Assembly: GCF_018138715.1 (NCBI RefSeq)
Contig: NZ_JAGSHX010000006.1
Coordinates: 3,286,001 to 3,350,000, forward strand
Direction: 5' to 3'
Length of the DNA: 64,000 nt
Source: Streptomyces asiaticus
Lineage (GTDB): Bacteria; Actinomycetota; Actinomycetes; Streptomycetales; Streptomycetaceae
Made by a program: the position numbers and the translations under genes. A model generated the notes under the pieces. That model saw nothing but the letters and a program-made list of their open reading frames with translations, was not told the origin of the DNA and did no database searches. This document shows, piece after piece, positions 17,935 to 26,195 of this stretch; position 1 is the stretch's first letter, and each line of letters begins with the position of its first letter.

Positions 17935-18117
17935 GCACCCTCCCCATTGTTGCCGTGTTGACCCTTTGCCCCGTGAATTCGCACAGGTCGCCGAGAACCT
18001 ATCCGGGCACACACGCGCGTCGCCAGATGCCGTCAATGCTCCAACCCGAGGCCGAATACGGAGAGTTGTTACCCCCGCCCTCTTTCGTAGCGGGCTGTGA
18101 TGGCTCATGCTGCCTGT

Positions 18118-18561
18118 ATGGACCGAGACGAACGGCACGACCGGAGTGAACGGGCCGAGCGGCTGACGCGGTATCTGAACGAATTGCAGGAACGGATCGA
18201 TCCCCGCTCGCTCGAGCTGCTGATGCGGCTGCTGCGCGAGTTGAGCACCTCACCGGCCGTCCGCGGGGGGACGTACGAGCTCGGGATGGGGCCGGAGGAG
18301 AAAGAGCTGTTCACCCCCGCTCTCCAGGCTGAGCTGCTGGTGTTGTTCGGCCTGCTCACCTCCCAGGACGAGCGTGTGGTGGTCGACCTCGGCGACAGTC
18401 CGCACGCCAAGGGCATGAAGGTGCTGGTGCCTCAGGAGCGGGCCGGGGACCCCGACTTCCTGCACCGCCACAAGCAGCGGGTGGCGGCCGAGGCGGAGCA
18501 GCGGGAGCGGGACCGGCGGGAGGTGGAGGGCATAGCGAGGGCCAGCGGCATGGAACCGTGA
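18118..18561 (+). CDS. Hypothetical helical protein
   Basis: 147-aa, strongly charged, mostly alpha-helical cytosolic protein (MDRDERHDRSERAERLTRYL). It has a central LFGLLTSQDERVVVDLGDSP segment and a basic/acidic C-terminal helix. No family recognised and no clear ribosome-binding site; an in-frame ATG lies at 18100. Divergent from the S37 peptidase gene and convergent with the ABC exporter gene. Probably real given its codon use. Confidence 0.6.
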   Translation: MDRDERHDRSERAERLTRYLNELQERIDPRSLELLMRLLRELSTSPAVRGGTYELGMGPEEKELFTPALQAELLVLFGLLTSQDERVVVDLGDSPHAKGMKVLVPQERAGDPDFLHRHKQRVAAEAEQRERDRREVEGIARASGMEP

Positions 18562-18605
18562 CGTTACCGTACGTGACAACGGGCGAACGCTGAGCGTTAC
18601 CGCCC

Positions 18606-18695
18606 CCAAGGGGCGCGGGGCTGTGTCGATGTGCGGCTCCGCCGCGGCTGTGTCGATATGCGGCTCCGCCGCGTGGGCGACCGGCCACGACGGCA
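18606..18695. repeat. Dispersed repeat A, inverted copy with internal duplication
   Basis: Reverse-oriented copy in which the segment GCGGCTGTGTCGATATGCGG and its CTCCGCC end is present twice in tandem (28-nt step). It lies between the convergent hypothetical gene and ABC exporter gene. Confidence 0.7.
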
Positions 18696-18739
18696 CCGCG
18701 GACGGCCGACGGCAGGTCGGGGCACTTCCAGCCGCGCGC

Positions 18740-21700
18740 TCAGACGGTCGCGGGGGCCGTCTCGCCCATGAACGTGCGCCACAGCGCGGCGTACCGCCCA
18801 TCCCGCGCCACCAGCTCCTCATGGGTGCCGTCCTCGACGACCCGACCGTGGTCCAGGACCACCACCCGGTCCGCACGGGCGGCGGTGGTCAGCCGGTGGG
18901 CGACGACCAGTGTGGTGCGCCGTCCCGTCAGACGATCCGTGGCCTGGTTGACCAGGGCCTCGGTGGCCAGATCGAGCGCGGCCGTGGCCTCGTCGAGCAG
19001 CAGGATGTCCGGGTTCACCAGCTCGGCGCGCGCCAGCGCGATCAACTGCCGCTGACCGGCGGAGAGATTGCGCCCGCGCTCGGAGACCTCGTGCAGATAG
19101 CCACCGTCGAGCGACGCCACCATGGCATGGGCGCCGACCGCCCGCGCGGCGGCCTCCACCTCCGCGTCGCTCGCGCCGGGCCGTCCGTAGGCAATGGCGT
19201 CGCGCACCGTCCCGGCGAAGAGGTACGGCTCCTGCGGGACCACCCCGAGGTGGCCGCGGTATCCGGTGAGGTCGAGTTCGCGCAGATCCACACCGTCCAC
19301 CCGCACGGCGCCCTCCGTCGGGTCGTAGAACCGCGCCACCAGCTTGACCAGAGTGGACTTACCGGCCCCGGTCTCCCCGACGAACGCCACGGTCTGCCCC
19401 GAGGGGATCGTGAGCGAGATGCCCGCCAGCGCCTCCTCGCCGTCCCCGTACCGGAACCGCACATCGTCGAAGGCGATCTCGCCGCGCATCGCGCGCACCT
19501 CGCGCGGGGCCTCGGCCACCGGTGTGGTGGTGGGCTCGCGCAGCAACTCCTGGATGCGGCCCAGCGAAACGGTGGCCTGCTGATAGCCGTCGAAGACCTG
19601 GGAGAGCTGCTGGACGGGGGCGAAGAACAGGTCGATGTAGAGGAGATACGCCACCAGCGCGCCCGCCGTCAGCGTGCCGTCCCCGACCCGCCCGGCGCCC
19701 ACGATGAGCACCAGCGCGGAGGCCACGGACGACAGCAGTTGGACGAACGGGAAGTACACCGAGATCAGCCGCTGGCCGCGGAGCCGCGCCTGGCGGTAGG
19801 AGTCGCTGCGCGCCGCGAACCGCTCCCGGCCGGACCGCTCGCGCCGGAACGCCTGCACGATCCGCAGCCCCGCCACGCTCTCCTGGAGGTCCGCGTTGAC
19901 CACGCTCACGCGCTCGCGGGCCAGTTCGTACGCCTTGACGCTGCGGCGCCGGAACACCACCGTGCCGATGATGAGCGGCGGCAGGGTCAGGAAGACCACC
20001 AGCGCGAGCTCCACGTCGATGATGAGCAGCGCCACCAGGATGCCGAAGAAGGTCAGCAGGCTGACCACGGCGGTGACGAGCCCGGTCTGGAGGAACGTGG
20101 ACAACGCGTCGACGTCGGTGGTCATCCGCGTCATGATCTTGCCGCTCAGCTCGCGCTCGTAGTAGTCGAGACCGAGCCGCTGGAGCTGGGCGAAGATCTT
20201 CACGCGGAGTGCGTAGAGCACCCGTTCACCGGTCCGCCCGGTCATCCGCGTCTCGCCGATCTGGGCGGCCCACTGCGCGAGGACGACGAGGAGCGCGAGC
20301 CCGGAGGCGGCCCACACCGCGCCGAGCGAGAGCCGCTGGACGCCCTGGTCGATCCCGTGCCGGATGAGCACGGGCAGCAGCAGCCCGGCGATCGCGTCCA
20401 CGGCCACGAGCGCCAGCGCGACCAGGAGCGGCGCCCCGAAACCGCGCAGCAGCCGCCGCAACCCGTACGCCTCCTCGGGGCGGGCGGCCCGCTCCTCGTC
20501 GATGTCGGGGGTGTCGGTGGCGGGCGGCAGGGCGGCGACCTTGGCGAGCAGCTCGGGGGTGGCGGGCATCCCGGACAGCGCCCCCGCGAGCCCCGGCCCG
20601 GCCACGGCCCCGACCCCCGCGCCCGCCGCCGTGTCGCCCTTACGGCCGTCACCATCGGGCCGCACCCATAGCTCCGGGGTCACTCCGCCGTGACTCGGGC
20701 GCGCCGGGTGGCCCGCCACGGCCCCGTCCGGCGGACAGGCGGCGCTGTCCCCGTCCGGCGCCCATACGGTGCCCTCCCCCTCCCGAACGGCGTGCGCGGG
20801 GTCGTCCCCACCGTGCGAACGGCCCCGCCCCTCCGCGTCGGACGGCACCCACGGCTCGGTCGCCACCCCATCACGGACCGCTGCCTCACCGGCGGCATGC
20901 TCGGGGTCGTCCCCACCGCGCGCCCGGCACCGCCCCTTGACCCCGTCCGACCGCACCCACGGCTCGGTCGCCACCCCGTCGCAAGCCGTCTCACCGGCGG
21001 CGTGCCCGGGATCGTCCCCACCACGTGCCCGGAGGCCCACCTCCAGGCACGGGCACTCCTCACGGCCACGCGCCGCGCCGTCGCCGTCGCCGTCCACGGA
21101 CGGCCCGCCGTCGATACCCGGCTCGACCAACCCCGTCGCGGCGGACTCGCCACCGAACGCCCTGGCGAGGCCCACCGCATGCGCGGAGGCGCCGGCGCCG
21201 CGCGGCTCGACATGGGCCGGGCCGTCGCCGCGCGGCTCGGTCTCGTCCGTCAACAGGCTCCGGTACAGCTCGCTCCGGGCCCTCAGCTCCTCGTCCGTGC
21301 CCACGTCCGCGACCCGGCCCCGGTCCATCACCGCGATGCGGTCGGCGAGAGCGAGGGTGGAGGGGCGGTGGGCGATCAGCAGGGTGGTGCGGCCCGCCAT
21401 GACGCCCCGGAGCGCCTCGTGGATCTCGTGCTCGACACGCGCGTCCACCGCCGAGGTGGCGTCGTCCAGGACGAGCAGCCGGGGGTCGGTGAGGATCGCG
21501 CGGGCCAGGGCCAGCCGCTGGCGCTGGCCGCCGGAGAGGGTCAGCCCCTGCTCGCCGACCTCGGTGTCATAGCCGTTGGGCAGCTCGGAGATGAAGCCGT
21601 CGGCCTGCGCGGCGCGGGCGGCGGCCAGGATCCGCTCCTCGCTCGCGTCCGGCTGCCCGTAGGCGAGGTTGGCACGCACGGTGTCGGAGAAGAGGAAGCT

Positions 21701-23032
21701 GTCCTCCGGCACCAGCCCGACCGCCCCGCGCAGCGAGTCGTACGTCAGCTCCCGCACATCGTGGCCGCCGATCCGCACCGCGCCCGACGACACGTCGTAG
21801 AAGCGCGGCAGCAGCATGGACAGCGTCGACTTGCCACTTCCGGAGGCGCCCACGACGGCCAGGGTCTCGCCCGGCTCGATGCGCAGGGACACCTCGGAGA
21901 GCACCGGCCGCTCGGGGTCGTAGCCGAAGCTCACCCGGTCGAACTCGACCGTCGCCGGGGCGTCCTCGGGAAGCTCCCGGGCGTCGGGGCGCTCGTCGAT
22001 GACGGGCTCGGTGTCGATGAGCTCGAAGACGCGCTCGACCCCGGCCCGCGCCTGCTGCCCGAGGGTCAGCAGCATGGTGAGCATCCGCACCGGGCCCACG
22101 AGCTGGGCGAGATAGGTCGAGAACGCCACGAAGGTGCCGAGGGTGATCTGGCCCCGCGTGGCCATCCAGCCGCCGAGCGCCAGCATGGCCACCTGGCCGA
22201 GGGCGGGGACGGCCTGGAGGGCCGGGGTGTAGCGGGAGTTCAGCCGCACGGTCCGCAGCCGGGCGGCGAACAGCCGCCGGCCGACCTCGCGCAGCTTGTC
22301 GGTCTCCTGCGCCTCCTGCCCGAACCCCTTGACCACCCGGACACCGGTCACGGCCCCGTCGACCACACCCGCGACGGCGGCCGCCTGCCCCTGGGCGTAC
22401 CAGGTGGCGGGGAAGAGCCGGATGCGGCTGCGCAAGGCGAGGATCCACAGGGCGGGGGCGACGGCGAGGGCGACGACGGTGAGCAGCGGCGAGAGCACGG
22501 CCATCACGACGAGCGAGACCAGGAAGAGCAGAATGTTGCCGATCATCATCGGCACCATGAAGAGCAGGCCCTGGATCAGCTGGAGGTCGCTGGTGGCGCG
22601 GCCGATGATCTGGCCGGTGGAGAGCTTGTCCTGCCGTCTGCCGTCGAAGCGGGCGATGGCCGCGAACATCTCGGTGCGCAGGGCGTGCTGGACGTCGAGG
22701 GCGAGCCGTCCGCCGTAGAAGCGGCGGATGTAGGTGAGGACGTACACCACGAGGGCGGCGACGATCAGCAGCGTGGCCCAGGGGGTGAGGGACCGGTCGT
22801 GCGAGACGATCACATCGTCGATGATCAGCTTCGGCACCAGCGGGACGAGCGCCATGACGGCCATTCCGGCGAGCGAGGCGCCGAGGGCGAGCAGCACATC
22901 GCTGCGGTACTGCCAGCAGTAGCCGAACAGCCGCCTTACCCAGCCCTGCCCGGCGTCCGGGCCATCCGAGCCCGCTCCACCCGCGCCCCTTTTGCCCGTT
23001 TCATCCGATGCGTCCGCCGCTACGTCCGCCAC
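18740..23032 (-). CDS. Fused heterodimer-type ABC exporter (TMD-NBD-linker-TMD-NBD)
   Basis: 1430-aa single-chain type IV ABC exporter. TMD1 spans about 40-335 and NBD1 about 365-595 (Walker A GASGSGKST 395-403, LSGGQ 499-503, Walker B ending Asp523-Asp524). A hydrophilic linker covers about 595-855, TMD2 about 863-1150, and NBD2 about 1185-1425 (GETGAGKST 1219-1227, LSAGQ 1323-1327, Asp1347-Glu1348). NBD1 has Asp where the catalytic Glu should be, and NBD2 has a variant signature. One ATP site is therefore degenerate and the other canonical, as in TM287/288 or BmrCD. The linker contains degenerate 34-residue repeats. The GTG start follows GGGAGG; the frame opens at 23077. Substrate unknown (drug or lipid). 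Confidence 0.93.
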   Translation of the reverse strand: MADVAADASDETGKRGAGGAGSDGPDAGQGWVRRLFGYCWQYRSDVLLALGASLAGMAVMALVPLVPKLIIDDVIVSHDRSLTPWATLLIVAALVVYVLTYIRRFYGGRLALDVQHALRTEMFAAIARFDGRRQDKLSTGQIIGRATSDLQLIQGLLFMVPMMIGNILLFLVSLVVMAVLSPLLTVVALAVAPALWILALRSRIRLFPATWYAQGQAAAVAGVVDGAVTGVRVVKGFGQEAQETDKLREVGRRLFAARLRTVRLNSRYTPALQAVPALGQVAMLALGGWMATRGQITLGTFVAFSTYLAQLVGPVRMLTMLLTLGQQARAGVERVFELIDTEPVIDERPDARELPEDAPATVEFDRVSFGYDPERPVLSEVSLRIEPGETLAVVGASGSGKSTLSMLLPRFYDVSSGAVRIGGHDVRELTYDSLRGAVGLVPEDSFLFSDTVRANLAYGQPDASEERILAAARAAQADGFISELPNGYDTEVGEQGLTLSGGQRQRLALARAILTDPRLLVLDDATSAVDARVEHEIHEALRGVMAGRTTLLIAHRPSTLALADRIAVMDRGRVADVGTDEELRARSELYRSLLTDETEPRGDGPAHVEPRGAGASAHAVGLARAFGGESAATGLVEPGIDGGPSVDGDGDGAARGREECPCLEVGLRARGGDDPGHAAGETACDGVATEPWVRSDGVKGRCRARGGDDPEHAAGEAAVRDGVATEPWVPSDAEGRGRSHGGDDPAHAVREGEGTVWAPDGDSAACPPDGAVAGHPARPSHGGVTPELWVRPDGDGRKGDTAAGAGVGAVAGPGLAGALSGMPATPELLAKVAALPPATDTPDIDEERAARPEEAYGLRRLLRGFGAPLLVALALVAVDAIAGLLLPVLIRHGIDQGVQRLSLGAVWAASGLALLVVLAQWAAQIGETRMTGRTGERVLYALRVKIFAQLQRLGLDYYERELSGKIMTRMTTDVDALSTFLQTGLVTAVVSLLTFFGILVALLIIDVELALVVFLTLPPLIIGTVVFRRRSVKAYELARERVSVVNADLQESVAGLRIVQAFRRERSGRERFAARSDSYRQARLRGQRLISVYFPFVQLLSSVASALVLIVGAGRVGDGTLTAGALVAYLLYIDLFFAPVQQLSQVFDGYQQATVSLGRIQELLREPTTTPVAEAPREVRAMRGEIAFDDVRFRYGDGEEALAGISLTIPSGQTVAFVGETGAGKSTLVKLVARFYDPTEGAVRVDGVDLRELDLTGYRGHLGVVPQEPYLFAGTVRDAIAYGRPGASDAEVEAAARAVGAHAMVASLDGGYLHEVSERGRNLSAGQRQLIALARAELVNPDILLLDEATAALDLATEALVNQATDRLTGRRTTLVVAHRLTTAARADRVVVLDHGRVVEDGTHEELVARDGRYAALWRTFMGETAPATV
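20640..21040. repeat. Degenerate ~105-nt repeats inside the ABC exporter gene
   Basis: The linker-coding region holds two good and at least two partial copies of a unit encoding R-A/S-R/H-GGDDP-x-HAAGE...DGVATEPWV-x-SD. The clearest copies encode residues about 668-701 and 703-737; partial copies end near residue 797. This expansion is coding and in frame. Confidence 0.75.
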
Positions 23033-23209
23033 CCGTGAACCTCCCGATCCGCACACGCTTCCGGAAGGCACCAACACACTGATGTGCGGATTTCATCCTG
23101 CCGCAACAAACGGATCGGGGCGCGGGGCGGCTGCGGGGCGCCGGCGCATCTTTCCCCTCCCCGCCCCTTCCCGACACCAGGGGCGGAGCCCCTGGGACCC
23201 CTGGGACCC

Positions 23210-23443
23210 CTGGGGCCCGGGGGGCCCGGGGGCCCAGGGGTCCCGGGGGGCCCGGGGGCCCAGGGGTCCCGGGGGGCCCGGGGGCCCAGGGGTCCCGGGG
23301 GGCCCGGGGGCCCAGGGGTCCCGGGGGGCCCGGGGGCCCAGGGGTCCCGGGGGGCCCGGGGGCCCAGGGGTCCCGGGGGGCCCGGGGGCCCAGGGGTCCC
23401 GGGGGGCCCGGGGGCCCAGGGGTCCCGGGGGGCCCGGGGGGCC
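23210..23443. repeat. 26-nt minisatellite, eight copies
   Basis: The mark AGGGGTCCC occurs at 23236, 23262, 23288, 23314, 23340, 23366, 23392 and 23418, exactly every 26 nt. The intervening unit is only G and C runs (GGGGGGCCCGGGGGCCC). Copies appear identical. Flanking sequence is a decayed continuation of the same unit. It is prone to strand slippage and assembly error. Confidence 0.9.
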
Positions 23444-23463
23444 CGGGGGCCCGGGGGGCCCGG

Positions 23464-23630
23464 GGCGGAGTGCCCGTCCCGGGACCTAGGGCGAAGCACC
23501 CGTCCCGGAGTCTGAGGCGAAGCACCCGTCCCGGAGCCTGGGGCGAAGCACCCGTCCCGGAGTCTGAGGCGAAGCACCCGTCCCGGACCCGGGGCGAAGC
23601 ACCCGTCCCGGGGCCTGGGGCGGAGCCCCG
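23464..23630. repeat. Second 26-nt tandem repeat, about six diverged copies
   Basis: Units contain GGCGAAGCACCCGTCCCGGA with an alternating GTCTGA or GCCTGG end. It follows the first minisatellite directly and merges at its 3' end into a GGGGCGGAGCCCC-type repeat C copy, suggesting that repeat C was the source of the array. Confidence 0.8.
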
Positions 23631-23719
23631 GTTCGGGGGCTGGGGCGGGGCTCCAGTTTCGGGAAGGGGCGGGGAGGGGAGGCAGCCCGCCGCAGGCGGC
23701 GCGATCCGGGCGGCCCCGG

Positions 23720-24007
23720 CTAGGCCGCCTCCTCCGCCGCCTCCTCCCCCCGCTCCGGAGCGGTCACCGCGGCGCAGCGCTCCGCGATCTCGCCCAGGGT
23801 CAGTCCGAGCGTCGCGGCGAGGGCCGCGATGGTGAAGAAGGCGGGGGTCGGGGCCCGGCCGGTCTCGATCTTCCGGAGGGTCTCGGCGGAGATCCCGGCC
23901 CCCGCGGCGACCTCGGCCATGCTCCGTTCGCCACGGGCCTGCCGCAGCAGAGCGCCGAGGAAGCGGCCGCGTTCACGTTCCAGCGGGGTGAGAGGAGTGC
24001 GCACCAT
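23720..24007 (-). CDS. XRE-family helix-turn-helix regulator
   Basis: 95-aa protein with an XRE domain covering residues about 14-70 (GERSMAEVAAGAGISAETLR then KIETGRAPTPAFFTIAALA). An acidic-alanine tail follows. The ATG at 24007 (MVRTPLTPLE) is preferred; the frame opens at 24046 inside the palindrome. Divergent from the methionine aminopeptidase gene, with a symmetric ATACCGGTAT site at its start, so autoregulation and control of the neighbour are likely. Confidence 0.9.
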   Translation of the reverse strand: MVRTPLTPLERERGRFLGALLRQARGERSMAEVAAGAGISAETLRKIETGRAPTPAFFTIAALAATLGLTLGEIAERCAAVTAPERGEEAAEEAA

Positions 24008-24015
24008 GACCGTGA

Positions 24016-24034
24016 TACTAATACCGGTATAGTA
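24016..24034. promoter_or_regulatory. Palindromic operator between XRE and map genes
   Basis: A perfect 10-bp palindrome ATACCGGTAT (24021-24030) sits within a TACTA...TAGTA inverted repeat. It is AT-rich against the GC background and lies 9 nt before the XRE start codon and 49 nt before the map start. It is the most obvious candidate site for the XRE protein. Confidence 0.55.
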
Positions 24035-24082
24035 ATTGGTGCACACCGAACCGGCGGTTCGGTCATGCGAAGGGGCTCATCC

Positions 24083-24850
24083 ATGGTGGAAATCAAGACC
24101 GACGCGTCCCTGGACGCCATGCGCGAGGCGGGCCGCGTCGTCGCCTCGGCGCTCGACGCCGCACAGCGGGCGGCGGCCGTCGGCGTCTCGCTGCGCGAGC
24201 TGGACGAGGCGGCGCGGGAGGTGCTGCGCGAAGCCGGGGCGAGCTCCCCGTTCCTCGGCTATCGGCCGCAGTTCGCGCCCACCCCCTTCCCCGCGGTCAT
24301 CTGCGCCTCGGTCAACGACGCCATCGTCCACGGCATCCCGGGCGACTACCGGCTGCGCGACGGCGATCTGGTGACCGTCGACTGCGGTGCGACGCTGGAC
24401 GGCTGGAGCGGCGACGCCGCCGTCAGCTTCACCGTCGGCACCCCGCGCCCGGCCGACGTACGGCTGATCGAGACCACCCGGCAGGCGCTGGAGGCGGGGA
24501 TCGCGGCGGCCGTCGCGGGGGGCCGGATGGGCGACATCTCCCATGCCGTGGGGACGGTGGGGCGCGCCGCGGGCTACGGCATCATGGAGGACTACGGCGG
24601 CCATGGCATCGGCCGGCGGATGCACGAGGACCCGCCGGTCCCCAACGAGGGGCGGCCCGGCCGCGGCTTTCCGCTGCGGCACGGGCTGGTGCTGGCCATC
24701 GAGCCGATGTTCCTGGCGGGCGGCCTGGACGCGTACACCACCGACGCCGACGGCTGGACGCTGCGGACGACGGACGGCAGCCGCGCCGCCCACAGCGAGC
24801 ACACCGTGGCGATCACGGACGACGGCCCACGGATCCTGACCGCGCTCTGA
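24083..24850 (+). CDS. map: Type I methionine aminopeptidase
   Basis: 255-aa cytosolic metallopeptidase removing N-terminal Met from nascent proteins. All ligands of the E. coli enzyme are present: Asp100 (VTVDCGA), Asp111 (SGDAAV), His174 (YGGHGIG), Glu207 (AIEPMF) and Glu239 (HSEHTV), plus His83. The length is typical of short type Ia enzymes without an extension. The ATG follows AAGGGG; an ATG at 24065 is also in frame. Streptomycetes usually carry more than one map gene. Pairing with a dedicated XRE regulator suggests this is the regulated paralogue rather than the housekeeping copy near secY. Confidence 0.94.
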   Translation: MVEIKTDASLDAMREAGRVVASALDAAQRAAAVGVSLRELDEAAREVLREAGASSPFLGYRPQFAPTPFPAVICASVNDAIVHGIPGDYRLRDGDLVTVDCGATLDGWSGDAAVSFTVGTPRPADVRLIETTRQALEAGIAAAVAGGRMGDISHAVGTVGRAAGYGIMEDYGGHGIGRRMHEDPPVPNEGRPGRGFPLRHGLVLAIEPMFLAGGLDAYTTDADGWTLRTTDGSRAAHSEHTVAITDDGPRILTAL

Positions 24851-24899
24851 GACGACACATCACCCCGTCCGGACACACGCTCGCGGAATCGCCCAAAAG

Positions 24900-24925
24900 C
24901 GGACTGTTCAATACCGGACCGTTCA
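24900..24925 (+). promoter_or_regulatory. Direct repeat upstream of the AraC gene
   Basis: CGGACTGTTCA and CGGACCGTTCA are spaced 15 nt start to start, in an AT-richer patch 70-95 nt before the AraC coding region. AraC-type proteins often bind such tandem sites, so autoregulation is possible. Confidence 0.35.
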
Positions 24926-24992
24926 TCAAACACTTAGCAGGGCTGTCTAAGGTCGCGCCCATCGAAATGCGCACCACCGGCCAGGCGAAAGG

Positions 24993-25988
24993 ATGATGAT
25001 CGTGGCGGTGCCCCAGATCGACGACATCCCGCCCGCGGAACGGTTCGCGGCATGGCGCGCCCTGTGCGAGCTGACGTCGATCCCCATGGAGCTGCGCAGC
25101 GACCATGAGCACGACTTCCGCGCGAACGTACGGGGCGGAGTGAACATCGGCGAGGTGATGCTGACCTACACCTCCGTACCGTCACTGCGGAACGAGCGGA
25201 CCGCGGCCCACATCCGGCGCTCCGACCCGGAGCTCTACCATCTGCGGCTCACCCTGCGCGGGGAGAGCGACGTGTGCCACGGGGACGCCGAAACCACGGT
25301 CGGCGCCCGGCAGTTCATGCTCACCTCCACCTCCACGCCGTATCTGGCGGTGTGCGAGCGCGGCAGGGTCGACGGGATGACGGTCACCCTCCACCCCTCG
25401 CTGCTGCCGTTCCCGCCCGCCGAGCTCCAACTGCTGCTCGGGCGGCGGCTGTCCGGACGGTCCGGGATCGGGGCCATGCTCGCCGACTTCCTCACCCGGC
25501 TGGCCACCGAGTCCGACGCCTACGGCCCGGCCGACGCACCGCGCCTCGGCACCGTCGCCGTCGATCTGCTCAACGCGCTGCTCGCGCATGAGCTCGACAC
25601 CGGTGCCGAGGCGCGCGCCGAGAACCGGCTCACCCCCGAGAGCCGTCGGCGTACTCTGCGGTTACGCATCCAGGAATTCGTCCGGCAGAATCTGGACCGC
25701 CCGGGGCTCACCCCGGCCTCGATCGCCGCGGCCCATCACATCTCGCTCCGGTACCTCTACCGCCTCTTCGAGGAGCAGGGGCACACCGTCTCCGCGTGGA
25801 TCCGCGCCCAGCGCCTGGAACGCTGCCGCCGCGACCTCGCCGATCCCGCTCTGGGCGAGACTCCCATCCATGTCATCGCCGCCCGTTGGGGCTTCAGCCA
25901 CGCCGCGGACTTCAGCCGTGCCTTCCGCAGCGCCTATGGCGTGCCCCCGCGGGACTTCCGCCATAGGGCGCTTGCGGCGAACAGGTGA
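24993..25988 (+). CDS. AraC-family regulator with a TTA codon
   Basis: 331-aa regulator. Residues 1-190 are a cupin-like sensor domain of the AraC_binding_2 type found in NphR/FeaR-like proteins. Residues about 225-325 hold the double helix-turn-helix, with LTPASIAAAHHISLRYLYRL and a terminal FSHAADFSRAFRSAYGVPPR. Leucine 224, just ahead of the DNA-binding domain, is encoded by TTA (25662-25664), so translation should depend on the bldA tRNA. Start choice between the tandem ATGs and the GTG at 25002 is uncertain; AAAGG precedes them. Target genes unknown; the convergent neighbour is the GH65 enzyme. Confidence 0.9.
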   Translation: MMIVAVPQIDDIPPAERFAAWRALCELTSIPMELRSDHEHDFRANVRGGVNIGEVMLTYTSVPSLRNERTAAHIRRSDPELYHLRLTLRGESDVCHGDAETTVGARQFMLTSTSTPYLAVCERGRVDGMTVTLHPSLLPFPPAELQLLLGRRLSGRSGIGAMLADFLTRLATESDAYGPADAPRLGTVAVDLLNALLAHELDTGAEARAENRLTPESRRRTLRLRIQEFVRQNLDRPGLTPASIAAAHHISLRYLYRLFEEQGHTVSAWIRAQRLERCRRDLADPALGETPIHVIAARWGFSHAADFSRAFRSAYGVPPRDFRHRALAANR

Positions 25989-26097
25989 GCGGGGCTCCCC
26001 CCGTAGCAACCCTGCTCACCCGTCACTGATCAGCATGGGCCCGCCGGGGCCGGGATGTCGTTGGCCTCCTGTGCACACTGTCTTGATCCTGCGTGCA

Positions 26098-26172
26098 CGG
26101 ACCACGTCCGCTGTGGATGGGTCCGCTGTGGATGGGTCCGCTGTGCATGGACCACGTCCGCTGTGCACGGAC
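26098..26172. repeat. 15-nt tandem repeat
   Basis: GTCCGCTGTGGATGG and close variants occur about four times in tandem in the spacer between the convergent AraC and GH65 genes. No function evident. Confidence 0.65.
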
Positions 26173-26195
26173 CGCGCGTCCCGGCCCCCACGGGG

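Larger units (their letters stand above)
23033..23719. other. Gene-free, repeat-dominated spacer
   Basis: Nearly 700 nt between the divergent-pointing ends of the ABC exporter (start) and XRE (stop) genes. It contains two 26-nt minisatellites (separate entries) and a repeat C copy at 23620-23700. Open frames here encode only Gly-Pro collagen-like runs on both strands, a by-product of the repeat. The first 60 nt (23033-23100) are AT-richer and probably hold the ABC exporter promoter. Confidence 0.6.

Noticed and set aside
23210..23443. CRISPR-like array
   Set aside because: Units are contiguous with no variable spacers, and no cas genes are present.
23001..23577. Collagen-like Gly-Pro-X reading frames on both strands
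   Set aside because: They are produced by the 26-nt G/C repeat in every frame, with no start signal or conserved domain.
23720..24850. XRE-map pair as a toxin-antitoxin system
   Set aside because: The partner is a complete housekeeping-type metalloenzyme, and gene order is divergent rather than co-directional.
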